Part shown: positions 1 through 11,521 of the stretch, piece after piece
Position numbering within the stretch: the first letter of the stretch is position 1
Layout of the letters: every line of letters starts with the position of its first letter
NCBI GenBank assembly: GCA_008330645.1
Contig: VLTN01000101.1
Location: 1 to 58,509 of the forward strand
Reading direction: 5' to 3'
Length of the DNA: 58,509 bases
From: Cafeteria roenbergensis
Taxonomy: Eukaryota > Sar > Bigyra > Bicosoecida > Cafeteriaceae
Notes under the pieces: generated by a model
Databases searched by the model: none
What the model was told of the DNA's origin: nothing
Seen by the model: only the letters and a program-made list of their open reading frames with translations
Position numbers and translations under genes: made by a program

Positions 1-682
1 CTGCAGCGTCCAAACACGCATACCAGCCACGCCAGCACACCCCATCGTCGGCCACGGCCTCACAAGCAACCGAAGCCCTCTCACGCCCCACACCCGCCCC
101 CGACACGCCGCTCCCCGGTGCGCGCTCCCGGCCCCGCCGCCCGAGCAGCGGGCCGGCCACGCTCAGCGCTGCAGCTGGCCGCATCGCGACCTCGGACGAC
201 GCCGGCGGGGCGACATGCCGGTGGCGCGGCCGATGGGCTGACCTTGTCCTTGGCCTCCAGGTCGGCGCCGCGGTCCAGCAGCAGCGCCACGGCCTCCACC
301 TTGCCACTGTAGGCAGCCCAGATGAGGGCTGTGTAGCCATACTGCAGCGCCCAAACACGCATGCCACCCACGCCAGCACACCCCATCGTCGACCACGGCC
401 TCACAATCAACCGAAGCCCTCTCACGCCCCACACCCGCACCCGACACGCCGCTCCCCGGTGCGCGCTCCCGGCCCCGCCGCCCGAGCAGCGGGCCGGCCG
501 CGCTCAGCGCTGCAGCTGGCCGCATCGCGACCTCGGACGACGCCAGCGGGGCGACATGCCGGTGGCGCGGCCAATGGGCTGACGTTGTCCTTGGCCTCCA
601 GGTCGGCGCCGCGGTCCAGCAGCACTCGCATCGACTCAACGTGCCCGTTTTGCGCTGCCCTCATGAGCGGCGTTCGCCCGTA
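1..682 (-). repeat. 341-bp exon-plus-intron repeat units (left array)
   Basis: Two exon-bearing units begin 341 bp apart (exon starts at 243 and 584) and continue off the left edge. Introns as well as exons are nearly identical by eye to those of the array at 5.5-7.3 kb. Confidence 0.85.
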
Positions 683-929
683 CTGCGCGGATGTACCACA
701 CAGCGACCGAGAGAGACTTCAATCAGCCGTCCCTAAGCTCCTCGTCCGGCTTTTCAAGACCCCCTTCGACCCCAGCTACAGCCCCGCAAGCGCCCGTGCT
801 CACCCGATCTGCCCAGTTCACCGGCGCGCCCGCCTCCAGCAGCCTCGTCACCTCGCCCGTCTTCCCGGCCTCCGCGGCATCCCACAGCGCCTTTCCCATA
901 TCGGCATCGCTCATCGCGGCGGCGGCCAT
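1..929 (-). CDS. Ankyrin-repeat protein, copy A (5' part; runs off the left edge)
   Basis: Three exons are visible on the minus strand. Exon 1 (929-804, 42 codons) begins at an ATG and encodes a half-repeat (KALWDAAEAGKTGEVTRLLE). It ends at a CGG|GTGAGC donor. Exon 2 (682-584) and exon 3 (341-243) are each exactly 99 nt and encode one 33-residue ankyrin repeat (pattern xGxTxLxxAAxxG, then LLDRGADLEAKD). The introns are phase 0 and end in CGCAG or CTGCAG. A further CTGCAG acceptor occupies bases 1-6, so exon 4 lies just outside the window. Ankyrin repeats bind proteins; the partner cannot be told from sequence. Exon 1 is intact here, unlike in copy B. The family call is firm; the specific role is unknown. 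Confidence 0.8.
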
Positions 930-2015
930 GGCCTCGGCTGCGCAGGTTGTCGGGAGTGCGCCGCCGCGGGAGCGCCGAGCATCGGAGCAAGCCCTGGGCT
1001 CTGCCGCCGCGGAATGTCGAGCTGACTGATGCCCGCTCTGGCGGGAAGCACGCCTGTATCCCTCACCGGAGCACCGCCGCTGGGCCATGCTGCACACACC
1101 CATGCTGCAGTTGATGTCGCGGGCGAGCGGGCGGGGAGCCGTCCACGGCTGCCGGCAGCAGTGCTGCTTGCGGAGCGATTGCAGCCGTTTGCGCCCGCCT
1201 CGCTCCGACCGCACTCGCCCCACCGCCCTCCACGCCATCTAAGCATAGGCACGTGATGTGCTCAGTGGCGCCAGTCTGGTCTGGGCGCAGGCGCGGCAGC
1301 CGGGCAGCATCCCTGCACCCATTCGAGCGGCCGAGCGGCCGAGCCGAACAAGCAACACACCCTCCCGCCGGCCACCGCCCAGCACCGATGACAGCGTTTC
1401 TGTATGCGAGAGGCGCCCCCCGAGCAGCATAGAGAGCGATGGGGCGCGGGAGGCCTCCTCCCGGCCGCTCCAAGAGCCCTCGGCCAGCGCCCTCGCGGCG
1501 AGGCGTCCCTTCCAAGCCGCGGCTGGCCAAGCCACCCAGCTCGACCACGGCCTGCCACGCCGGACCGCCGACCTCCACGCCGGACACCGATGCCAACCAC
1601 GAGCAGCACGCACACACACGCACACACAGCACTCGGGCGCGCATGTGTGCGGGAGCCACAGTCAGTCCGCCGGCATGGCGAGTCGGCGCCTGTCCGAGTC
1701 GGCCGGCGGCTCGCGGCCAGGAGCGGGATCGCGCCGCTCCACGGCAGCGGTCGACATGCGATGCCGCCGCAGGTCACCTCGGCCGGCGTCGCAGCGCCCC
1801 GTCTCAGCGGCTGCGACTGCGCTCGGCGCTGCCACTCGCGGCAGGGCTGCGGCAGTCCGCCGCTCCTCGATCGGCCAGCGCGGCCCTCTCGAGGGAGCGC
1901 ACCCGTGCCGTCCGGGGCGTCGCTAGCTGCCCCGTCCTGTGGTTGTGCCGGTCGCACCGTGCACAGGATCCGGCCTGGTGCGGCGAGGCGTGGCTGTCCC
2001 CAGCAGAGGGGCTGA
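930..2015. other. Non-coding stretch within duplication copy A
   Basis: I see no supportable gene. The stretch holds a short CA/CGCA microsatellite at about 1607-1632 and otherwise GC-rich unique sequence. It lies upstream of both the ankyrin gene (minus) and the WD40 relic (plus), so it may carry promoter elements. It is repeated at about 7584-8682. Confidence 0.4.
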
Positions 2016-4707
2016 TTGCAGCTCCGCGTCAGACCATGGCTGACCTGGCTGCAGGCGGAAGCAGCAGAGCCGGTCAGACGTCAATCGGCGCAGTCTTTCC
2101 CGGATCTGGAGCCCGCCACAGCCAACGTCAGCAGGCCGGCGGCTGGGGCCGGATCGACGTCGCCAGCGGCGGCTGCACCTGCGGCAGCGGCAGCGGCGGG
2201 TGCTGCCGACCCGCGCGGAGCCGCTGGAATCGCTGAGCCTGACGCGGAGTCGCTGGAGCGGTCACTGACTAGCGGGAGCGGGGGCGGCGGTTCACGCTCC
2301 GGTGTCAGTCGTGGCGGCAGCCGCAGCGGGGGCGGCAGCGCTGGTCGTGGCGGAGGCCGTGACGGCGGCGCCGGTGGCGGCAGGGGTCGCGATGGCAGCC
2401 CGATCACGGGGGACTCACGCCGGGGTCAGGGGAGTGTCTCTCCGGCATCACCCGCCAGTCGTGGCGGCGGCGGCGGCGGCAGCGACGCAGCTGGAGGTGG
2501 GTCAGCCGTCCATCACCGTCACGCGGCCATCAAGCGCGGGTCACGTGCCGGTCTCATCGGCGACGCGTCCTCGAGCATGGGAGCCGGCACCGCAGCCGGC
2601 GCCGCCGCAGCCGCGGCCATGGACTCAGTGCTGGGCCACCGGGGCCGCGTGCTGGACGGACCGCTCGGACTCGCCGCACTGGCGTCGGCGGCGCCGTGGG
2701 CCGCTGCCTACGGGCCGATGGACCCGTGCGACTCTGGCGCCGAGGAGGGGGGCATCGGCAGAGCCGGCTCTACCGGACCGTCGACGTCACTCGCGCCGCT
2801 GACTCCGGGGAAGCATTCCCCCGAGGTGGTGCTGGGCTGCGGCTTCGCGGACGGGGCCCTGCGGTGGTCGCGCACGGACGGCAGAGCCGCCGACGGGGCG
2901 GGAAGTGGGCCGGCCAGCGACGCGGCTCTGCCGGGGCTGCTGGCGCCCGGCTCTGCCACGGCCGTGGGCTCCACGGGCGACGGCACGCTGGTGTGCTTCG
3001 GCACGTCGTGCGGCGCCGTGCGGCTCTGCCGGCCGGTGAGCGACGCGGCCCGAGCGACGCCGTGGCTGCGGGGCCGGACCGTGGGCGCCGAGTCGCTCAG
3101 CGGTGGAGCCGACGTCGGGCTGGGCAGCTCTGCCGACGGTCGGCCGGCGGGGCTGGCAGAGCAGGAGTGCCACGAGATGGACGAGGCGGGTGCAGAGCCG
3201 CGAGGCGGGTCGCTGACGAGCTCTGCCGTGAGGGCTGCGGCTCGGGCGGGAATCGCTCTCGGCGTCTCTCAGGCGCGATCAGCCTGCGCCGAGGCGTCGG
3301 CTCTGCTCTCGGGCTCTGCCGGGGCGGGCGGCCTGTCAAAGACGGGGGCAGGGCCGCGGCTGGGCGCAGTCTTGCGCTGACGTAGCGCCCGGCCCGGCGA
3401 CGGGCGTTTGCTTGGCCGTCATCAGCGGTTTCGCGACGGGGCATCAGTGCCCCATCACGGCCGTGTCGCTGAGCCGCAGCGCCAACGCGGTTGCAGTTGG
3501 TGGTGCTGATGGGCGCGTGATGGTGGGGCCGCTGACGGACATGAGGGTCCACCGCGTGCTCCGCACCGCCCCTCCCTGATGCGGCGTTGCTGGCAGCGGC
3601 GCAGCTGGCGTATCCCGGTCAGCAGGCCATCGCGAGCGCATCGGCGGCGGGTCACCTCGTGGCGGGGCTCGCAACGGCGGCAGCACCGGCGACGCCGGCT
3701 GATGCCGGAGCGACCGGCGACGCTGTCGCTGCTGCGGCCTGTGAACGGGACAGCGGCGGCGGCGCCGTCTCGATGAGTCAGCAGGGCATCGCTGTCCCAT
3801 CCGCTGCGGCAGTGCTGGCGGCCTGCCCGCGCCCGCTCGGTGCCGTCACGACGGTCGCGGTTTCGCGTGCGGGGCTGGTGGTGGCGTGCTGGCGACGCGT
3901 CTCGCTGGTCGGCAGCTGGGACCTCAACGGCAACCTGATGGCAGCGCGTCGCGTGCCAGTCACCCTGACGACGGCCATCACGTGCCCTGGAGACGGTGAA
4001 GCCGCCGTTGGCAGGCAAGCGTCGGGGCACGCTCGTGGTGCTGGCCACCCTGGACCTGTCGTTGCGCCGCGAAGTGGCGGTTGCCGGCGCCGGCATGGGG
4101 GCAGGCATCGCCCAGAGCAGCGACAGCTGCAGCCGCAACCGCAACCGCAGGCATGATCGCTCCGCCAGCAAGGAGTCGACACCGCGTCACGGCAGGTCGA
4201 CGCCCGATCCCGCCACTCCGCGCGGGGTGGGCGGCGGCGCAGTGGGGCGGCAGAGCTCTCGATCCAGGGCGGCGACGGCGGCGGCTGTTGGTGGGCGTTG
4301 CGGGCTCCGGCGGTGCCGGCGGCGGCGCTGCTGGTGCTGCTGACGACAGCGGCAAGCGCGGCGGTGGCGGGGGCGGCGGAGGCGGCGGCGGGGGCATGTT
4401 CGGCGTGCTCGGAAGGCTCTTCGGAGGCGGAAGCGGCAAGGGGGCGGGGCCCGGCTCTGCAGGGGCCGGCACTGCGGCTGCTGCTGACGCGCAGCTGTGG
4501 ATGACGGTGGCGGGCACGGATGCGGTGTCGGACGCGGCGCCCAACGGGAACGCCTCTCCTGGCCGCTGCTGGCGCATGCGACGCGGCCGAGGCACCGCTC
4601 GTTGTCGCTCGTCTGGTCAAGGCGGCAGCCTGGAATGCATCGCTGGCGGGAGAGAAGCTGAGCCGCGAGGAACTTGGGTGCTGGCGCGGGGCAGCGTGAC
4701 GCCGTGA
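2016..4707 (+). pseudogene. WD40 repeats of BEACH-protein type, frame-broken (copy A)
   Basis: The first frame (2016-3380) is a Gly/Ser/Ala-rich stretch followed by WD40-like segments (VVLGCGFADGALRW; GDGTLVCFGTSCGAVRL). Similarity continues in a second frame at about 3415-3575 (GHQCPITAVSLS, GGADGRVMVG), in a third at about 3572-3990 (VTTVAVSRAGLVV, then GSWDLNGNLMA), and back in the first frame after about 3990 (GTLVVLATLDLSL). The order and the 'WDLNG' element resemble the C-terminal WD40 region of BEACH-family proteins. At least two changes, near 3570 and 3985, look like single-base shifts in C-rich runs, and no PH or BEACH domain lies upstream. I read this as a decayed gene fragment; short introns or sequencing errors are alternatives. 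It is very dense in the GGCTCTGCC/GGCAGAGCC word. Confidence 0.5.
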
Positions 4708-5029
4708 GTGCAAGGCTGGCGGTGCGGCTCGGCTCCGCAGTCGCTGCAGCGGCCAGTCGTGTCGCCGGACCGCGTTCGGTGTGACCGTGAGAGGGTTGAC
4801 CGGGCCTTGCCGCCGTGAGTGGGCGGAGCTGGGCTGGGCAGTGTGGCGGCGACAGGCAGACACCACGCGCGACGCGGCTCAGCACGGACTGGTGCTGCCC
4901 CGCCGCCGGGTCGGGCGCTGGAGTGCGGGCGAGCTTGACGTCGCGGCGCAGCGGGAGCCTGATCAGCCACGCGAATATGCACACAGACACGTGATTCGCA
5001 CGGCACGTGGCAGCCGTGCTGTGGGACGG
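4708..5029. other. Intergenic stretch
   Basis: It separates the WD40 relic from the 3' end of ankyrin copy B. I see no gene, RNA or clear signal in it. Confidence 0.4.
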
Positions 5030-7583
5030 TCAGAGCAGCTGGGCCAGGTCCTCGAGCTGCTTCACGCGGGCTTCGAGCGCTGCCATGGCGGCCACCGTGG
5101 CGGTGCGGTACGCTTGCGCGGCGTCGGCTTGAGCGTCCATCTCGGCCTGCTTGGCGGCCAGCGCCTCGGCACAGCGAGCCTGCGCCTCCTCCATCTCGGC
5201 CTGCTTGGCGGCCAGCGCCTCGGCACAGCGCCTGCGCCCGTTCTCGCTCTCGAGCCAGCGCCTGGCGCAGCGAGGCTCTAGGATCTGCGGCACAGCGCCT
5301 GCGCCTCCTCAAGTGCTCAGCGCCTCGGCACACCCGTTCTCCACTCGAGCGCTCGCGTTCTTTGATCTGCGGCACAAGCGCCTTCAAGTGCTCAGCCTTC
5401 ACCCAATCCATTGCCGCTTTGCCTTCCTGCGACCAGCAGAGGCCAAGGGCGCGATCGCTGGATTGCAACCTGGAACCGTCTGACAATGAAGGCGAACGCC
5501 ATCGCTCGGTGGCCAGCGCACTCGCCCTCACATTATCCTTGGCCTCCAGGTCGGCGCCGCGGTCCAGCAGCAGCGCCATGGCCTCCACCTTGCCCCACCT
5601 GGCAGCCCGGAGAAGGGCTGTGTAGCCATCCTGCAGCGTCCGAACACGCATACCAGCCACGCCAGCACACCCCATCGTCGACCACAGCCTCGCAAGCAAC
5701 CGAAGCCCTCTCACGCCCCACACCCGCACTCGACACGCCGCTCCCCGGTGCGCGCTCCCGGCCCCGCCGCCCGAGCAGCAGGCCGGCCGCGCTCAGCGCT
5801 GCAGCTGGCCGCATCGCGACCTCGGACGACGCCGGCGGGGCGACATGCCGGTGGCGCGGCCGATGAGCTGACGTTGGTCTTGGCCTCCAGGTCGGCGCCG
5901 CGGTCCAGCAGCAGCGCCACGGCCTCCACATGGCCACTGTAGGCAGCCCAGATGAGGGCTGTGTTGCCATGCTGCAGCGTCCGAACACGCATACCAGCCA
6001 CGCCAGCACACCCCATCGTCGACCACGGCCTCACAAGCAACCGAAGCCCTCTCACGCCCCACACCCGCACCCGACACGCCGCTCCCCGGTGCGCGCTCCC
6101 GGCCCCGCCGCCCGAGCAGCGGGCCGACCGCGCTCAGCGCTGCAGCTGGCCGCATCGCGACCTCGGACGACGCCGGCGGGGCGACATGCCGGCGGCGCGA
6201 CCAATGGGCTGACGTTGTTCTTGGCCTCCAGGTCGGCGCCGCGGTCCAGCAGCAGCGCCACGGCCTCCACCTTGCCATTCCCGGCAGCCACGATGAGGGC
6301 TGTGTTGCCATCCTGCAGCGTCCAAACACGCATGCCAGCCACGCCAGCACACCCCATCGTCGACCACGGCCTCACAAGCAACCGAAGCCCTCTCACGCCC
6401 CACACCCGCCCCCGACACGCCGCTCCCCGGTGCGCGCTCCCGGCCCCGCCGCCCGAGCAGCGGGCCGGCCGCGCTCAGCGCTGCAGCTGGCCGCATCGCG
6501 ACCTCGGACGACGCCAGCGGGGCGACATGCCGGTGGCGCGGCCAATGGGCTGACGTTGTCCTTGGCCTCCAGGTCGGCGCCGCGGTCCAGCAGCAGCGCC
6601 ACGGCCTCCACCTTGCCACTCCGGGCAGCCCAGATGAGGGCTGTGTAGCCATCCTGCAGCGCCCAAACACGCATGCCACCCACGCCAGCACACCACAACG
6701 TCGGCCACGGCCTCACAATCAACCGAAGCCCTCTCACGCCCCACACCCGCACCCGACACGCCGCTCCCCGGTGCGCGCTCCCGGCCCCGCCGCCCGAGCA
6801 GCGGGCCGGCCACGCTCAGCGCTGCAGCTGGCCGCATCGCGACCTCGGACGACGCCAGCGGGGCGACATGCCGGTGGCGCGGCCAATGGGCTGACCTTGT
6901 CCTTGGCCTCCAGGTCGGCGCCGCGGTCCAGCAGCAGCGCCACGGCCTCCACCTTGCCACTGTAGGCAGCCCAGAGGAGGGCTGTGTAGCCATCCTGCAG
7001 CGTCCAAACACGCATGCCAGCCACGCCAGCACACCCCATCGTCGACCACGGCCTCACAAGCAACCGAAGCCCTCTCACGCCCCACACCCGCACCCGACAC
7101 GCCGCTCCCCGGTGCGCGCTCCCGGCCCCGCCGCCCGAGCAGCGGGCCGGCCGCGCTCAGCGCTGCAGCTGGCCGCATCGCGACCTCGGACGACGCCAGC
7201 GGGGCGACATGCCGGTGGCGCGGCCAATGGGCTGACCTTGTCCTTGGCCTCCAGGTCGGCGCCGCGGTCCAGCAGCACTCGCATCGACTCAACGTGCCCG
7301 TTTGCTGCTGCCCTCATGAGCGGCGTATGCCCAGACTGCGCGGATGTACCACACAGCGACCGAGAGAGACTTCAATCAGCCGTCCCTAAGCTCCTCGTCC
7401 CGCTTTTCAAGACCCCCTACGACCCCAGCTCCAGCCCCGCAAGCGCCCGTGCTCACCCGATCTGTCCCAGTTCACCGGCGCGCCCGCCTCCAGCAGCCTC
7501 GTCACCTCGCCCGTCTTCCCGGCCTCCGCGGCATCCCACAGCGCCTTCCCCATATCGGCATCGCTCATCGCGGCGGCGGCCAT
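5030..7583 (-). CDS. Ankyrin-repeat protein with C-terminal coiled coil, copy B (exon 1 frameshifted)
   Basis: Exons on the minus strand: 7583-7457, 7335-7237, 6994-6896, 6653-6555, 6312-6214, 5971-5873, 5630-5532, then a terminal region ending at a stop at 5030. The six internal exons are each 99 nt, phase 0, one ankyrin repeat per exon (DGYTALLWAA, LLLDRGADLEAKD). The last ankyrin exon uses a GTGAGG donor; the others use GTCAGC. The terminal region encodes a coiled coil with repeats such as RCAEALAAKQAEM and ends in LEARVKQLEDLAQLL. Its acceptor is unresolved; one candidate is at about 5435 (GGTCGCAG), but the frame changes once more before the coiled coil. Exon 1 has one extra base compared with copy A (near 7465, plus-strand gatctgtccc against gatctgccc), so it is 127 nt and shifts the frame into exon 2. 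This copy is either non-functional from that ATG, carries a sequence error, or starts elsewhere. Confidence 0.7.
5532..7335 (-). repeat. Six tandem 341-bp exon-intron units
   Basis: Exon starts lie at 5532, 5873, 6214, 6555, 6896 and 7237, always exactly 341 bp apart (99-nt exon plus 242-nt intron). The introns are nearly identical between units, which points to recent unequal exchange or gene conversion. Confidence 0.95.
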
Positions 7584-9767
7584 GGCCTCGACTGCGCAGG
7601 CTGTCGGGAGTGCGCCGCCGCGGGAGCGCCGAGCATCGGAGCAAGCCCTGGGCTCTGCCGCCGCGGAATGTCGCGCAACATCGCAGAGTGATGCCCGTTC
7701 TGGCGGGAAGCACGCCTGTATCCCCCACCGGAGCACCGCCGCTGGGCCATGCAGCACACATGCATGCTGCAGTTGATGTCGTGGGCGAGTGGGCGGGGAG
7801 CCGTCCACGGCTGCCGGCAGCAGTGCAGCTTGCGGAGCGATTGCAGCCGTTTGCGCCCGCCTCACTCCGACCGCACTCGCCCCACCGCCCTCCACGCCAT
7901 CTAAGCATAGGCACGTGATGTGCTCAGTGGCGCCAGTCTGGCGGGGCGCAGGCGCGGCAGCCGGGCAGCATCCCTGCACCCATTCGAGCGGCCGAGCGGC
8001 CGAGCCGAACAAGCAACACACCCTCCCGCCGGCCACCGCCCAGCACCGATCACAGCGTTTCTGTATGCGAGAGGCGCCCCCCGAACAGCGTAGAGAGTGA
8101 TGGGGCGCGGGAGGCCTCCTCCCGGCCGCTCCAAGAGCCCTCGGCCAGCGCCCTCGCGGCGAGGCGTCCCTTCCAAGCCGCGGCTGTCCAAGCCACCCAG
8201 CTCGACCACGGCCTGCCACGCCGGACCGCCGACCTCCACGCCGGACATCGATGCCAGCCACGAGCAGCACGCGCGCACGCACGCACACACAACACTCGGG
8301 CGCGCATGTGTGCGGGAGCCACAGTCAGTCCGCCGGCATGGCGAGTCGGCGCCTGTCCGAGTCGGCCGGCGGCTCGCGGCCAGGAGCGGGATCGCGCCGC
8401 TCCACGGCGGCGGTCGACATGCGATGCCGCCGCAGGTCACCTCGGCCGGCGTCGCAGCGCCCCGTCTCAGCTGCTGCGACTGCGCTCGGCGCTGCCACTC
8501 GCGGCAGGGCTGCGGCAGTCCGCCGCTCCTCGATCGGTCAGCGCGGCCCTCTCGAGGGAGCGCACCCGTGCCGTCCGGGGCGTCGCTAGCTGCCCCACCG
8601 TGCCTGTGGCTGTGCCGGTCGCACCGTGCACAGGATCCGGCCTGGTGCGGCGAGGCGTGGCTGTCCCCAGCAGAGGGGCTGGTTGCAGCTCCGCGTCAGA
8701 CCATGACTGATCTGGCTGCAGGCGGATGCAGCAGAGCCGGTCAGACGTCAATCGGCGCAGCCCTTCCCGGAGCTGGAGCCCGCCACAGCCAACGTCAGCA
8801 GGCCGGCGGCTGGGGCCGGATCGACGTCGCCAGCGGCGGCTGCGCCTGCGGCAGCGGCAGCGGCGGGTGCTGCCGACCCGCGCGGAGCCGCTGGAGTCGC
8901 TGAGCCTGACGCGGAGTCGCTAGAGCGGTCACTGACTAGCGGGAGCGGGGGCGGCGGTTCACGCTCCGGTGTCAGTCGTGGCGGCAGCCGCAGCGGCGGC
9001 GGCAGCGCTGGTCGTGGCGGAGGCCGTGACGGCGGCGCCGGTGACGGCAGGGGTCCCGATGGCAGCCCGGTCACGGGGACTCACGCCGGGGTCGGGGGAG
9101 TGTCTCTCCGGCATCACCCGCCAGTCGTCGGGGGGTGCTGGCGGCGGCGGCGGGCGGCAGCGACGCAGCTGGAGGTGGGTCAGCCGTCCATCACCGTCAC
9201 GCGGCCATCAAGCGCGGGTCACGTGCCGGTCTCATCGGCGACGCGTCCTCGAGCATGGGAGCCGGCACCGCAGCCGGCGCCGCCGCAGCCGCGGCCGTGG
9301 GCTCAGTGCTGGGCCACCGGGGCCGCGTGCTGGACGGACCGCTCGGACTCGCCGCACTGGTGTCGGCGGCGCCGTGGGCCGCTGCCTACGGGCCGATGGA
9401 CCCGTGAGACTCTGGCGCCGAGGAGGGGGGCATCGGCAGAGCCGGCTCTACCGGACCGTCGACGTCACTCGCGCCGCTGACTCCGGGGAAGCATTCCCCC
9501 GAGGTGGTGCTGGGCTGCGGCTTCGCGGACGGGGCCCTGCGGTGGTCGCGCACGGACGGCAGAGCCGCCGACGGGGCGGGAAGTGGGCCGGTCAGCGACG
9601 CGGCTCTGCCGGGGCTGCTGGCGCCCGGCGCTGCCACGGCCGTGGGCTCCACGGGCGACGGCACGCTGGTGTGCTTCGGCACGTCGTGCGGCGCCGTGCG
9701 GCTCTGCCGGCCGGTGAGCGACGCGGCCCGAGCGACGCCGTGGCTGCGGGGCCGGACCGTGGGCGCG
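6655..9767. repeat. Segmental duplication, copy B
   Basis: This is the counterpart of 1-3091. It differs by scattered substitutions and small indels, including a frameshift in ankyrin exon 1 and a nonsense codon in the WD40 relic. Homology ends at about 9767, inside the first member of a 21-bp direct repeat. Confidence 0.85.
7584..8682. other. Non-coding stretch within duplication copy B
   Basis: This is the counterpart of 930-2015 and includes a CGCA/CACA microsatellite at about 8271-8292. I see no gene in it. Confidence 0.4.
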
Positions 9768-9779
9768 ACTGTGCGATGA
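8683..9779 (+). pseudogene. WD40 relic, copy B (nonsense codon, truncated)
   Basis: It is homologous to 2016-3091. The codon that is TGC at 2727-2729 in copy A is TGA here (9405-9407), closing the frame after YGPMDP. Small indels near 9130 also alter the frame. After the break a WD40-like segment continues open (about 9504-9779), but homology to copy A stops at about 9767 and the rest of the WD40 region is missing. This is a truncated duplicate. Confidence 0.7.
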
Positions 9780-9918
9780 GCCTGCGCAAGCTTTGAGCAA
9801 GCTAGCGCTCTGATCTCGCGCGCGGGTGTTTCAGTCGGGTGGCTGGCAGCTCCAACGCAATTGCCGGCTCGGCAACGTGCCGCTCGCTCGTGATTGCGCG
9901 ACTGTGCGATGAGCCTGC
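9765..9918 (+). repeat. 21-bp direct repeat at the duplication breakpoint
   Basis: The same 21 bases (beginning gcgactgtgcgatgag) occur at 9765-9785 and 9898-9918. The first copy straddles the point where similarity to duplication copy A ends. Confidence 0.8.
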
Positions 9919-10026
9919 ACGATAGTCCACACTTTCGTTCGCCCAACACACGGCGCACAGCCTACTCGGCACCACACTCTGGCCGTCGGTGCCTTGGAAC
10001 GGCGGTGCACGCGTCCTGGGGTCTTG

Positions 10027-11485
10027 CTAGAGCGATGGCTGGTCGCCTTGCGGGACGGGGGCTGCCGCTGTCCCGTCTGCAGCGTCAGCTGCCTTGAAAC
10101 CGCCATCAGCTCGAGCTGAGCCAACACCCGCGACTGCGCCCCCGGGGGGAGCCGTCCCTTCGCCAGCCGCAGGGCGAGCAGGGGCAGTGGCCGAAGACGA
10201 TGGGCCGGGCGCGGCACCGGCGTCCGGTTGCGGGAATCCGAGACCGCCTGTCACGGCGCCCTGCTGCGCGGCTGCTGCCGCCATGGCGCCTCCGTTGAAC
10301 ACAACAAACACGCCCTGGCCAGGGACCATCACCTGCGTGCCCTGGACAACCATCGGACCACCAGTGGCCATCGGAAGCGCCATGGCAGCGGGCCCGGCAG
10401 CCGCCAGCATCGAAACACCGTCGGCGCTCAGGCCGGCCCCCACGCTGCCGCCGTGGGCAGAGCCATGCACTGGCCCCGTCACCGTCGCTGCGCCGGGTGC
10501 GCCCACACCCGCTGCTGCCGACGCCGCCGCCGTGCTGTGGATCGCCTCAGCCATCTGCTGCGCCTCCAGCCGTCGCTGCAGGGCCAGCGCCGCCTCGGCC
10601 GCCTGCTCCTGCTTCGCCACCTTGCTGGTCAGGCGCTTGGGGGCCGCGAAACCGCCCTTCCCGTCACCCAGTGCGCTGCCACCAGAGGCTGCGCCGGCGC
10701 CTGGGACCCCCCCCGCCGCTGCACCCCCCCCGCCGGCACCGCCCGCGCCCCCAGCAGAGATAAGCCCCCCGCTATCCAGGTCAGCGGCACTGCCACCGAC
10801 CCCGGCCCCGGCCGCAGTCCCGGTTCCGGGCCCAGCGCCTGACGGGAGAAGGCCGCCGAACCCAGCGGCGGAGCCGATGACGCCGCTTCCCTGTCCCATC
10901 ACGGTCGATTCAGCCGCCAGTCGCTCCGCCGCACCACCGGCGGCGCCTGTTCGGCCGGCCGCATCGCCGTCCGCAGTCGCGCCCTCCGCGCCGGCGGTGG
11001 TGCCTCCGACTCCGGCGCCGGCGCCGGCAAAGACCCCAACGCCAGCACCAGCACCGGCACCGGCACCGGCGCCGGCCCCGGCACCGGCCGCCCCAGAGCC
11101 GCCAGCACCCGCGCCCGACACGGCGTCTCCGGCGTGCCCCGGAGCAGCCTGCCCGGTCGACCCTGCCGCGGCGGCTGAGGCCATCACGGCGGCCGTCGCC
11201 ACCGCTGCGGCAGTGCTCGGCGAAACCGCTTGGGGCATGGCAGCCTGGCCATGCGCGCCGGCACGGGAACGACGAAGCTCTGCCAGCTCTGCCTCCAGGC
11301 GGCGCACCCGTTCGCGCTCCCGGCGCAGCTGCACTGCAACCGGCTCTGCACTGGCCAGACGGAGGTGACCCCCCACGGCTGCTTGGCCGGAGGCGGAGCG
11401 TGACGAGGTGCCCTGTCGCGGCGTCATGCCGCCGGCGTTTCCGGCCCCCACACGGGCCAGCGGGCCGGCAGAGCCGCCGCCGCCT

Positions 11486-11521
<36 letters not shown>

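Larger units (their letters stand above)
1..3091. repeat. Segmental duplication, copy A
   Basis: This stretch matches 6655-9767 almost base for base with small indels; the offset is 6,654 at the ankyrin start codon and about 6,676 at the right end. It holds the 5' part of an ankyrin gene (minus) and most of a WD40 relic (plus). Similarity stops at about 3091/9767. The left limit cannot be seen because the ankyrin units themselves repeat. Confidence 0.85.

Noticed and set aside
118-664. Many short plus-strand frames across the ankyrin arrays (for example MRAPGPAARAAGRPRSALQL)
   Set aside because: They are antisense to introns of the 341-bp units and are copied only because the units are.
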